Source of the DNA: Metaphire vulgaris
Taxonomy: Eukaryota > Annelida > Clitellata > Crassiclitellata > Megascolecidae
DNA: 64,000 nt
Reading direction: 5' to 3'
Assembly: GCA_018105865.1 (NCBI GenBank)
Contig: CM030851.1
Coordinates: 3,881,968-3,945,967 of the forward strand
Position numbers and translations under genes: made by a program. The notes below the pieces were generated by a model. The model saw nothing but the letters and a program-made list of their open reading frames with translations. It did not search any database and had not been told where the DNA came from. Positions 31,606 to 45,500 of this stretch are shown here, piece after piece (within the stretch, counting starts at the first letter, position 1; every line of letters starts with the position of its first letter).

Positions 31606-34600
31606 CTGAAATAAAGAATCCATGCATAGGCCTACTAGACCTATCTGTTTTCGGTTTCATTGGAAATATTCACGACCTCTGCATTTCAGTGACAAAGACG
31701 CTGTAGTAGTGCTTTCTACTCAATACGGTAAGCAACGAAACAATTGTATGGGTGAACATAAAAAACCAGTTAAATGATCAAATTGATATTAGCCTAAGTC
31801 TTCACGATGAAAAGCCTAAAATTGATAGACAAATATTATGTGAAAGCCGAGGTATATGGATTGTGTTTTCTTTCTGTCTTCCTTTTAATTCCAGTCTTTA
31901 GGCTTTCCATTTTGGGTGTCTTAGAAGCAGTGGCGTAGCAATATGCTTACTTTCCAGAGACGTCATTTCACTGTTTTTAGGGGGGCAAGACACTTTCCAT
32001 CTGACAAGTTTGCGAAAAGTTGACGACTTTTTTTGCTTTTCAGTCTTTTTACCTATAATTTAGCCAATTTACATTTGTGGCTCGGGTCGGGGGCCCTTTG
32101 CAGGTCGAGGGCCCTTGGCATTTGGCCAGGTTGTCCATATAGCTGCTACGCCTCTGCGAGTTAGAGGACATGTAAACCGCAGGAGAACGATTCCATGTAC
32201 TTTTCGCTCTTTTGTTCTTGTTGAGTAACGTTAAAGAGCTGTCGTACTTACTGTTTGATTAGTACGTTGACTGCTGTTACCAATTTGTTTCACGAGGCTC
32301 TGCAATTGCTACTGATATACGACGTCAATCGTTTCATAGAAAATATTTAAGATTTTCGGTTTGCCCATCAAAAATAACTGGAGAGCATATCTAATTCCCT
32401 ATATGATTTCGTGTAAAATATATTCTTACATGTTCAAATGTTGTAAGGGCTTTACAAATAACAGTAATTGTATCGAAGGCCATTACAAATGATTGGCTGA
32501 CAGCGCCAAAGTGATTTCAACCGTTTGTAATCTAAATTTCGAATTAAGACAACAACGGCAGATTTTGTACGAAATGATCGACCACCGCATCATGTGGCTT
32601 AATCAAAGTATCGACTGCTTTGCCAAATGCCAATATGGACCAGTCTTATAAAGCTAATTATGTACTTATGGAGATTGATTGAATGACTGAGTTTGTAAGG
32701 CAGTACTTTGTCCTTCAAATGACGCGGCGCAAACAAAATCAACAACTGTTCTCTAGTTTAGCTGCAACATAGCTGTCATGCACATAATCAATTCTGCCTG
32801 TCACGACTTTATCAACAGGTTGAAATACTTCAATGCAATATATATATATATAAATGTGTTGAAGCATTGGGTTCAAGGGATAGAACAAGATATGCTATAG
32901 GCCTATAAAAAAGTCCAGCATCGTGTAAATGTAACTACCAGTGCACAAAAATCATGGAACAAAAAAGATGCATCGAAAAAGATGCAACGAAACTGCTGTT
33001 GAACATGAAGTATGTTTAAAAATATTATGCTCCGAGCTCGTGGTATTCCCGTATCATTTAACTCCTCGCTTTCTCCAATATAATACACCACAAATATAGT
33101 ATAATGTTGAACTCTTTCACTTCTGATTTTCTTGATCTTCGTCTGCACTTTTGTCAACCTCTGTTAGCTGCCTGAATGCAGTGCAATTCTTGAGAACTGG
33201 TTAGCACTGCATTCTCACTTATCCAGATTCAGTAGGTCCTACTTAAGTAGTTAGGGCCTACGAATCATCCGATCTAATTCTCAAAAACCATGGTTCATGT
33301 GTTTGTTTCTAACCGGTTATAGCTGCATAGACTACGCCAAAATAATCAAAGTTGATCTTTTGAAATACATTCGTTACACCCTTTAATCCAATCCAAATAT
33401 GTCTGCACAGTTAATCTATCACTTCTCTCTCTCTCTTCTCTTTAATCTCACATATAGGGTTTGGTCTTGAATACCATCCACTGGTTACCAACCACCATCA
33501 GAAATCAGTTAATGACCCTCTGTGTTATTATGAAATCTCGTCGATTCCCGATTCCTCTTTATACTCAGCACCTTACTCATCCTTCTGATTCTATTCCAAA
33601 AAGATCAATATGTACACTGCGGGCAAACGTCTTCGATTCTTTGGGTCAAAGAACCAAAATAGTTGGTTTAATATAATATAATATAATATAATATAATATA
33701 ATATAATATAACAAGGTTTAAAGTGGTTCAGTAGGGACTGCCCTGTGTGAGAACCACTGTTGTTCCCGTCCAATCTAATACCCTAGACTACTGAGGTTTA
33801 TTTTGAACTCGTTTACAGTTGTAGCCATTACTATCCCCTCATCCAGTTCATTCCATCTGTCCACCACTCTTGCACTAAAAAAATGCTGTTTATGTCTCCC
33901 AACCCGTTTCTTGAACAGTTTCATGTTGTGTCCTCTGGTTCTATCATACTGCTTCATTGTAAAAAATCTTTCTCTTGGCATTTCCACTTTGTTTGTTAGT
34001 ATTTTGTATGTCTCAATCAAATCCCCTCTCTCTTTTTTTTCCAGGGTTGTCAATCCACAGTGATTTAGCCTTTCCTCATAGGTTAGTTTATGATATCCCT
34101 TGATCATTTTTGTTGCTCTGTGTTGCACTCTTTCTAAGGTTGATTCTGTCTTTCTTCAGGAATGGACACCATGCTTGAACACAATACTCTAAATGTGGAC
34201 GTACCAATGTCTTGTAAAGTCTTATTATTACATCCTTCTCTCTGCTCACTATCGTTCTTTTGATCATACCTAGAATTTTGTTGGCCTTATTAGCTGCCTC
34301 TGCACATTGCCTAGATGGCTTTAAGCTGTTATGCATGATGACCCCTAGATCTTTCTCCTCGTTTGTAACTTTTAGTCCCTTCCCACATAACTTAAATTCA
34401 TGATCTGTTCCCTTCTTCCCAATGTGCATCACCGAGCATTTATCTGTATTAAAAAGCATTTGCCAATCTGCCGACCACTGGGATAGTCTATTAAGGTCTT
34501 GTTGTAAAATTTTTGCTTCTGCTTCACTATCACTCTGTCCACACAGTTTTGTGTCATCAGCGAATTTTGAAATTTTTGACATTATATCATCATCATTGGA

Positions 34601-36474
34601 AGAGATAGCTTTCCTTTTCTGAGCGCTACGCTATGGCCTCCTTCATTCCTGCGCCAAATAGTACAGAACTGCCCTTCGTGCGATAAAGACCTACTTCTTC
34701 TCAAGTCTGGTGTCGAGAGAACGGCGACTCTGAGTATTGCATATACCAATTTGAATTTATGCGCCATTGCGCAATTTGCAGCTAATACATACCGAATGTT
34801 AAAGAATCCAATATTCCGTCTATTGAATGAAAAATAAACAATGCAAGATCAATTCTAAGAATCACTCGGAATCTCCTTACATTATTCTTAAAGGGCGCCG
34901 AAGTCAATTCGAAGTTGTTGGAGCGTTCTTCCTCGTACATTCGCATCCAGTTGTGCAGTCCCGAGACGCTGCTATCATTTATCTCTCCGAGGAAGACATG
35001 TTCGAAGCCACTGCTATCAAGTGCTTTACCTTTTGATCGACTGTATGGCTTAAACCAAATTTCTTTCAGGCGGTCCTTAAATGCACTGTAGTCTTTCTTG
35101 AAAATGCCTTAAAATCAAAACATTTATTAATTTGGATTATTTTTATATTATTTTAAAATGTATCACGTCTGTGTCAAAATATAGGATGGACCAATAAAGC
35201 CGGTACCACCCGATTTCATTGTAAGAGCCCCATGTCTAACTGTATGATATTTGGCGTACTTTTGTGGTATTACATCGTGAATGCAGCCATTTGAGTTTTT
35301 CTTTTAAATTTTAAGGTGCACCTACGTCACCGCACGAAACCAGACTAGGGGTACGATGCGTTCATTACATGTAGGAGCTACTATGATTGCTAGAATCAGT
35401 TACCAACGTTTTTAATATACAGCAGTGGCCATAAAATTAAGGCACCTCATATTTTGATACATATTTCGTGATTTCTTGTTTGTGCAACTCGCAAAATTTA
35501 AGTGCACGTTTAAGATGTTTGCAAAGATGGAAAAGAAATCTGACATAAGACCGCGATTAGATAAGGGTAATGTTATCAGAAAAACATAATGCTGTAAGTG
35601 TATGGAAATTTCATGACCTATGTGATGTGACTAGAATAATGGCCTTCGAGATGAAACACTTGGGCGCGTGTAAGGAGAAAAGAATTAGGCCTAATGACTG
35701 GGTACTTTAGGAGTCAGGTACAAAAAGCGAGTTGTAAAACATCAGAAAGCAGTGACAATTCACTTCCTTTGTTCACATATTAAGAAAAAGAGACACGTGC
35801 TTAGGAAAAGCCGTACTTCAAAGTACATGTCATGTTGATCGGATAAGATGGAAACTGAAGCAAAATTGGACAGACGACATCAAGCAGTGGACTGCATTGA
35901 CCATGGAAAAACAAAAAGAGCAACAAGAGTAAGAAGACTTTGGAGAAATATCTTTCATGATGCGTTTAACCCACGGACCGAGGACAGTTAAAGAACAGAA
36001 CAGAATATGAAGACAAGCCACAGACACAAAGACGTCCCTGTGCAATTGCTCGGCAGACTAGCATTTCTCACTTTTTATCAGCTACTAATTTCAGCATTCA
36101 AAAGTAGAAGCTCAAATTTTGATTAACGTGTCCAACCCAGAGCCTGATTTTCGCTAGGTGGCGCCGCTGCACTTTGGAAATTTACAGACAAACTTAAGTG
36201 ACTACATTCGGGATATAGCACCGCAAAAGTACACCATATTTCATGCATTCTCACCCAGGGATGGACAGAATATATTTACAGTGAAATTTAGTGGCACCGG
36301 TTTTATTGGCCACCCTGTAGACTCAATTTAAAATATCATTTGCACAAAATAAATTGTATAAATATTTCCAACGCTTGAAACGAAGACAATAATTGCAGCA
36401 ATTTACTCAATTACTTCTTTATGCTACTGTTTTATCTGTGCTATATATACTGCAAAGCCCACACACATTCACAT

Positions 36475-36526
<52 letters not shown>

Positions 36527-39500
36527 ATGAATTTACCATGACGTTTGAGACTATCATGAAGTGTATGTATGGGTCCGTTCTCGGAGAAAATATGATTCAG
36601 AAAGTCATTTTGAGCTTTGTCGCACTCTTTGCGTTTCGATTTTACACACGGATCTTGTTTTCCTGTCTCTTTCTCGTAAAATGTAAATAGCTTTTTGAAG
36701 CGATCGTCGATAGCTTTGTCAGGGGGGTCTGTTTGACTGAACAACCTTCTACAGACAGAATAGTAGATATCATATAATATTGTAATATATTTGAGATATG
36801 CAGAGAGGAATGGAAAAAGCGGAGCCCTGAACCTGTCCCAGGAGAGAGAACATGATGATAAAAATCTCTGAATTGCACTGTTATTGTCGCCATTTGAATC
36901 GATGTCCATTTTAGCATACTCCATTAACATCCAAATATATGTTGATCATTATATTCAGGCAGCAAGTGAAGCCGTTACTTAAGCGCCTAGATTTCTCACA
37001 AATTGTATAAATCCTATGGCGACAGTTAAAGGTCAAAATCAGTGTCATTATTATCGGTTATCCCTCAATCCAGCAAAGACTGAGTTCCTCTGGTTAAGTA
37101 CACCTAGAAGGAAACATCTCATACCACGAAATCCGTTTTCAATAATTTATTTAAAATGCAGACATTGTTCCTTGTACCGAACTACGTCTTCTAGGTGTTC
37201 TTTTGGATGAGTCACTTTTGTCTGTCAGTCACTTAAACAATGTGACTCACACCTGTTGCTATCAGCTACGCAGGATCCGGGAGATTCGCCGCTACCTGCC
37301 ATTACCGGACGTGATTAAACTGGTTCGATCCCTCATTCTATCACGAGTGGATTATTGTAACAGTATCTTACTCGGACTTCCTGTCAGCCAACTAAACCGT
37401 CTTCAGATGGTGCTATAAACGTTTCAGCACGTCTGATCTTCGGCGCCAGGTGGAATGAACATGTGTCACCACTATTACGAGACAACCTTCATTGGCTCCG
37501 GATTTCGGAGCGTATAGCCTTTAAACGTTTTGGTTTACATTTAGGACGTTAGATGATCCTTTCTGCCCTGATTAATTAAGGGCTCTTGTTTGTAAAGCCT
37601 AAGTCGTCTGATCGGCGCTCGCAACTCCGATCAAGCAGCCGTTCTCAATTGGTGGTTCCACCCCCATCTACGACAGCGAAATTTGGGGATTGGTCTGTTT
37701 CGAGGGGCAACCCTTTGCTTTGGAACTCACTGCCGGCGGACATTCCTATTAGGGACACTTGTAAAGCGCTCTTGACTTTAGCCTTCGCTGTGCTTATTGC
37801 GCTATATGAAATTGTCAGAATAAATAATAATAATAATAATAATAATAATAATTATTATTATTATTATTATTATTATTATTTAAAGTCGCTTTTAGTGTGG
37901 CGAAGGCCAAAGACAGCGAATCGTTAAGTCTTGAGATTCCGCATGAATAATGTAACATAATTCGATTTCGTAAGGTTGTGTGGAAGTGATTACCATAAAA
38001 TCTGATTGCGACGCGACGCTGATCCAAGTCATCCAACATCAAACTTTCGGAGTTCGGGCAGAAAGTGGAATTAGCATGTGGTCATGACTGCTTGAACGCG
38101 GGCCACATGTTAAGCTATTTGCGACGCGCGGGCCGTACCAACCAAATTATGCTCCTCAAGCTTTCTGATGTGCGGCAAATGCATGAAACATTATCAGCTA
38201 TGCTCGTAACGACAAAACATTTACAGACATACTGCATATTTCATATTATAAACTAGGAAACAGGCTACTCAAAATCTCTGTCTTTGCAATTCACACGCAT
38301 TTTAGTTCATTATGAGACTGCTGTGGTCTAGTGAAATTGGTTACTAATTGTCTGAAATCTGGCTGTATTTCCGAAATAGAAATTCTTGTAATAGACTGCA
38401 GGTGAACATCAGTCAAAGTTGAACGCAATTTGACTTATTTAAATTCATAGTTGAAGAAGTCTGCTCATAAATATAAGTTGAACCGAACATCACAAGTAAG
38501 GGATCAACCGGAAATCGCCCCGGACATTCGCCTCGGCAGAGTATCACGTTTTTTGCAAGTATTCGCCTCGGCAAATATTGGCCTCCGGGGCAAATATTGA
38601 CATGCAAATAGTTGCCAATAGCATAACAGTAGAAAGAAACTTTGCTTAAACGTCCAATTTTAAGCAGAATTTAACAAATGATTATGTCCGCCGAAGTTAC
38701 TAAATAGGGAATCGGTTTCCGATACTTAAGCAATTGACGTAGGCCTCTTCTACCAATATGTCGGTGGAGGAAAATCCAATTCAATGTAATCTCTGTTTAT
38801 TTGACTATCTCTGTCTCTCACTGTATCTCTCCGCCGCCGGCAGCCACATTTAAATAAATGAGGATTATGATTAATCGGGTTTCGGAGTAGAGAGTCCGTA
38901 ATTGATAGTTAAGCAACTCATGTGTAGACATTATAGGACGGTCGGTCGACAACGGCTGAGGGAAGCCCTACCAAATGATATCACTGGTCTACGTCAATTT
39001 TGCTGACTTGAAGACAACATGTGATCTTTATGTATTTTGGTGTGCTGAATCCAAAAATCACACCCATTTTCTCCTATCACGTCCAGTTTTTCCGCAAAAC
39101 GCTGTTTACTGATTATTGGTTTACAGTAATAATGAAGCATTATGTATTATAATTTTTTAGCTATATTGAACATGCAAAAAGATAAGGATGTGCAAAAAGA
39201 TATGCTTAATATGCAGTGGACACAACTATTTAATAACACAACAGTTTAATAGGCAGTTTTAAATTGCAGACGTCAGCATTTTATGGATATAGGCCTATAT
39301 AAGCAGCGTGAAACCGACGGCAGCATTCAATCGTTCATGAGGCTTACAAGTCGCAGCAAATTTAACTCTTCTAAATAGCTTTCTGTGGAATATGTCACCC
39401 AGCACCGGAACACTTCGTGGGCAGTGCAGGAATGATCCTGACAAATTTTACTAAATTTGTGGTTGTTTTACAACACCTAAACAATGGAGAGAGGTGTCTG

Positions 39501-42500
39501 AATTTGTGCATAAAGCTTATCATGCATATTTCACAGTTAAATTGGGTGACCAGGAAAACCTTGGGCACCACATAAAGTGTGCAGGACATGTGTTGAAGGC
39601 CTCAGACAGTTCATAATGTGACTAAAGGTCAGAGAAAAAGACTAAAGGTCAGAGAAAAAGCCTTAGCTTTGGAGTTCCAATGGTGTGGCGAGAGCCTCGA
39701 AACCATGTTGACGACTGCTACTTCTGCCTGGTAAATATTTCAGGCATGTCCTCAAAGACAAAATCTTCCATCCAGTATCCAAATCTCCCCTCTGCTCTGA
39801 GACCGGTTGCTCACTGTGACGAAGTTCCTGTACCTATTTGCACTACTTTGGGAGTTTCTGACAACGATGAATTTTGTCAGTCAGCAGACACCGATGGTGA
39901 AGGTTTCGTGGTCTCAGAAGTTGACGCTGGAATGCACCAAACATTCAACCAAGCTGAGTTGAATGACCTTGTACGAGACCTTGATCTGCCCTAGTCGTCA
40001 GCAGAGTTACTGGGTTCAAGACTGAAGGAAAAGAACCTGTTCAGTGTTGGCTCCAGGAACCACGCTTATGTATCATGGCAGAGAGAATGATCTTTTGAAA
40101 TATTTCCATATGGAGGAGGAGTTTGTATACTGCATCAATATCAAAGGACTTATTGAATCAATGGGATGTTATAGTTGTAGACAATATGCTTTTTACGACC
40201 TGATTACTGACTTACTTGGCAACTTAAGAGTCGAGAATTATGACCTTTCAGTTCAAAATTCGAGATTGCTTTTCGAAGACTGGGAGCAAACATGAGTGTC
40301 AAGTTGCATTTCCTTCATAGCTACCTGAACTTCAAATCTTGAAGCTATGAGTGAAGAACAAGGAGAATGCTTCCATCAAGACATCACGACCATGGAACGT
40401 AGATATCAAGACAGATGGAACTCAAACATTTTGGCAGACTACTGCTGGTGTTTACAGCGTGACATCTGTGACCATAACTATACCGGAGCATCTAAAAAGA
40501 GAAGATTTCTTTCTCAAAACTTAAATTTAAGCAACTAGCTATTGCTCTTATCGCTCTCTTGGTTAGACGACAGACTCATTTTTTGGCTGAATAAACAAAT
40601 TCGGTTCTTCAGAATTTCCTATTTTCCCTAATGTTTGACTTTAACACCTTTAATTAAGCATTCCTCGTTTGCGAAAAAATTTGACGTATTGCATAATTTT
40701 TGACTTCATATCTAGAATCAGCACCTCTCACTTGGGTAAAATCAGCAAAAATACTTAGGTCAGCAGAAATTTTTTTTCTAAATGTAGACCAGTGTATTGT
40801 CTCCCAAAAGTGTGCTATCTGAATTCCGGGAAGCTGAGGTTGATGGGTGAACGTTGTATAGCTCTATATACCTCAGTGGACCGGTCTAAACGACAGGATG
40901 TCCCTCTCGACAGCCGCTAGACTGAAGTGTTGGGCTCATGTTGGCAGATAGTGCATAAAGTCCACCTCACCCACCTTCTAGTGGTGGGAGACGTTAGTAG
41001 CTGTAGTGGGATACTCAACCACTGGTTGATTAGAGCACTGCAGTGAAACGAACGGGTGAGGATTGGCACCCAGCTGTGGGTTAAACAGTGTGGGGAAGGA
41101 CACGGGAAACCACCCCACTACACAAACCATGAGAGCACTGGTCACCGCATGGAAACTCAGACCACAGAAACTGAATGAGGACAAAGCAAGAAATTACATG
41201 CCGGCTCGGTCGTCGCCCGGATCAACAAGGGCCGCGATTCATGTTGGACAACCAGGACATGGACGAGAAGTTAGCTACTGGGAAAAGACAAAGACAGAAA
41301 ACTGCAATTTCTGGATATCAAAAAAGACATATATATAGGAACATGGAATGTAAGAACTCTGAACCAAACAGGACAATTAGATATACTAATACATCAGTTA
41401 AGAAGAATTGAATGGACAATACTGCGATTATGTGAAACAAGATGGACAGGGAATGGAGAAATAAACAAAGACGACGTCAAAATCATATACGCAGGAAGAG
41501 ACGATGATAAACACCAGGAAGGAGTAGGTATTATGATCAGAAAAGAAGCAACAAAAGCTTTAATTGGATACAAGGCAATATCGGAAAGAATAATAAAAGC
41601 AAGATTTCACATAAAATGACAATCTTTCAAGTATATGCACCAGCATCAACAGCAAAAGACGAAGAACTAGAAAAATTCTATGAAATGTTACAGGACGAAA
41701 TCAAACAAATACCAAGACATGACTTATTAATTATAATGGGAGATTATAATGCCAAAGTAGGGCATTCATGGAAAAATTGGATGGGAGCAATTGGAAAATT
41801 TGGATATGGAGAAGAAAACGAAAGAGGACGAAGATTATTGAACTTCTGCCTGACATATGACTTAGCAATAAGCAACACCTTTTTCAAAGCAGGAAAAAAG
41901 AAGCATAAATACACATGGGAATCACCAGATGGTAAAGTGAAAAATATGATAGACTATATAATCATAAATAAGAAATGGAAATCAAGCATACTTGCTTGCA
42001 GGTCATTCCCCAGTGCAGATATAGGAAGCGACCACCAGCTAGTTATAGCAAAACTAAGACTGAGGTTAAAGAATAAAAAAGCACCAAAGCCACAAAAGAA
42101 ATTTAATATAGACAAACTCAAGGATGAATCGACTAAAGAACAATATAAGAGCAAATTGAAAGAGGAAATGGAAAAAAACTCTGCTAAAAGACAAAAAGAG
42201 ATAGACAAACTATGGAAAGAAATAAAAGAAATATACATTAAAACTGCTGAAGAACAAATAGGATATATAGAGAGGAACAAGAAAAAGCCATGGATAACAC
42301 AAATAGTACTGCAACTGAGTGATGAAAGGAAAAATCTAAAAGCGAAGAAAGAAAAAGGGGATAAAGTAGCCAAAAAGGAATACAATAGGATAACCAAAGC
42401 TCGATCATACGTATCATACGTATTATATTTTTCGTATCATACGCACGTATTTAAACGTATGACTCTTTATCATACGCGCTATCATACGTGAGCAAAAATA

Positions 42501-45500
42501 CCTTAGGCCTCCTACATAGCCATGAAATTGCGTCAATTATCGCAGTCTGTTAACCATTTACCTGCGCAAAGAAATTAAAAGGGGAACAAGTGTTGACGTG
42601 AATTTTGGGTTCAGTTACAGTGACGTGGCGTGACGTGACGTCGCAATTGATATCGGTCGCTAAGTAAGCAAATTATAAGTAACCGAGCAGACTTATAAAA
42701 TACGCGTATCATACGCGTATTTTATTTTTCTATTCATACGCACGTATTTTAACGTATTTTATTTTGTCATACGCGTATGATCGAGCTTTGAGGATAACAA
42801 AAGAAATAAAAAGGAAATGTAAAGAGTGCAAAGAAAACTGGATACTTGGAAAATGCGCGGAAATAGAACGGTCAAACATACTCAACGACTCAAGGAAATT
42901 GTACCAGACGATCAAAGAATTATGTGGACAAATCCAATTGAAGACAACCACAATAACAGACAAGAATGGTAAAGTATTAGAAAACAAAAATGACATAATA
43001 ACAAGATGGAAAGACTATTTTGAAGAATTATACAACACAGCAGGAAATAACAATGAAGACACCAACATAAGGAAGGAGAACAGAGAAGAGAATGATGAAG
43101 AAGAAATAGCAAACTTTACAAAAGAGGCAATAAAAGAAGCCATAAAAAGATTGAAAGTTAGAAAATCTCCAGGAACAGATATGATAACAACAGAAATGCT
43201 ACAAGCAGGAGAGGAAATTACAGTGAATATATTCCACAACCTATGCAATAAAATATTCGAAGAAGAAAAATCACCAGAGGAATGGGGAAAAGCCATAATA
43301 GTACCAATACATAGAAAAGGGGATAAAACAAACTGCAATAATTATAGAGGAATAAGTTTACTCAGTATACCAGGGAAAATATATATACAAATGTGCTACA
43401 ACAAAGACTCAAACACTACTCAAAAGAAATATTGACAGAGGAACAAGCAGGCTTCAGAATGGGAAGGAGTACAATTGATCAAATACATACGATCAGAAGG
43501 ATAGTAGAAAAATATTGCGAAACAAATAAGAAAATATACCACAATTTCATTGACTTCAAACAAGCATTTGACAGCATACAGCATGAAGATCTATGGCAAG
43601 CACTGAAGCACTATGGTATTCCAGAGAAGCTAATGAATCTCATAAAAAACTTATACAGTAAAACAATGAGCAGAGTGAAAATTAATGGGGAACTAACAGA
43701 ATGATTTGAGATAACAATTGGAACGAGACAAGGATGTGGCTTATCTCCACTGCTATTCAATATAATACTAGATGTGGTAATGCAAAAAGCAATACAAAAC
43801 ACAAAAGAAGAAGATGCTGGAGTAAAAGTATATGGACAAACAATAAATAACTTAACCCTTTTATGGGTAAAGCACCATATATGTCGTTTCCAGTTAATGG
43901 GTAAAACACCATATATGTCGTTTTAGTGTAGTGGGTAAGGAGACCTTTCTGTCGCCTAAAACTATTGTCCTATCTGCTTTAAAAAACATAAGTAATCTAT
44001 GTCTTCTATTTTTTTGCACATCTATGGTAGCAACACTGAAAATTAGCTGTTTTGTTATTGAATAAAAAATTAAATCTGCGTCTAATGAAATGGCTTGCGC
44101 TAATCGAAAGGCTCGTTTGAATCGAATGGGTCGTTTGAATTCTACACGAAGGCTCAAAGCTCAAGAAGTGATAGCTGCCTACTGAAGCCAGACTGCAGCA
44201 GAAGCACTTCATTGAGTCTAATCCTAATGGAAAACGAAAAGATATGTGCTGTCTGTGGCCACCCCAGCGAAGGTTTCAGGGGTACACGTGTTCGCCCATA
44301 CTGTTCCGACTGCAATGTTGGCCTTTGCATTGGAGACTGCTTTAGAAAATATCATACTCTCACTGTTTACAAGTAGCAATGGTGTAAATACATTTATACA
44401 TACACTATTATTTTGAACTTAATATTCATATAATTATATTTCATGCTATATCGAAAAACTTTGGTTTTCGTAAAAAAATTCACTTTTCTGGGGTTGTGTT
44501 CGAAAATAATTCACCCACGAAAGGGTTAAGGTTTGCAGATGACATAGATGTGATAACAACAAAAGCAGATCAACTACAAATATTAACCAATGAAATAAGC
44601 AAGGCCGGAGAAGAAGTGGGGCTAAAAATAAATATACAGAAAACGAAAGCAATGGTCACGGGGAACAAGAAGGGGAAAGTTAATCTAAAACTAAAGGAGG
44701 AAATAATAGAACAAGTACCAAAATTCGTATACCTAGGATCAGTACTGACAGAAGATGGCCTAGGTGAAGAAGACATAATAAGGAGAATTGGACTAGCAAG
44801 TGCAGCATTTGGAAAATTTCAGAAGATATGGAAAGATAAACTAATATCACTGAAAACAAAACTAAAGCTATATAATACACTGATCAAACCAATACTATTA
44901 TATGGATCAGAATGCTGGACCATAAAGAAGAAAGACGAAAGAAGATTAATGACTGCAGAAATGAACTGGTTAAGAGGAATAGCAGGAGTCAGCAGAAGAC
45001 AAAGAATAAGAAATGAAACGATCAGAGAAAAGACAGACAGAGCAAAAAGAAACGATACTCGAATCAATACAGAAACGAAGACTGAAATGGTTTGGTCATG
45101 TTGAAAGAATGAAGGAAGAAAGACTACCAAAGAAAGCACTATACAACTATGTTGAAGGGAAAAGGAGAAAAGGAAGACCAAGAAAAACATGGATAGAAAA
45201 CTTAAAAGAGGATGCAGAAGAAATGCAAATGAACTTCATCCAATTGACCAGAGCAGCAAGAGACAGGCCCGCCGAGAGAAATTCCGGGCCCCTGTGCAGA
45301 CTGGCCGGCGGGCCCCGAAAAAAATTGCTGACGACCCTTTTTTGCCTGTCATTGGTTTAACCCTATTTAACCGACACGATGTCATGTTGCAACTCTCGAA
45401 AACTAGTGACGACCTTTTTTTCTTGTCGCTCTTTTTCACACTCAGTAGCGTCATTTCACACTTTTCTTCGGGCGAGATAATTTTTGGCCAAATTTTGGCA

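Noticed and set aside
36421..36690. Plus-strand frame with Thr-His repeats and hydrophobic segments
   Set aside because: It is the antisense shadow of EndoU exon 3 plus the CA microsatellite.
36642..36930. N-terminal extension of the minus-strand frame upstream of EndoU exon 3
   Set aside because: A good acceptor (ttctgtctgtag) at 36749 matches the phase of exon 2, so the upstream text is intron.
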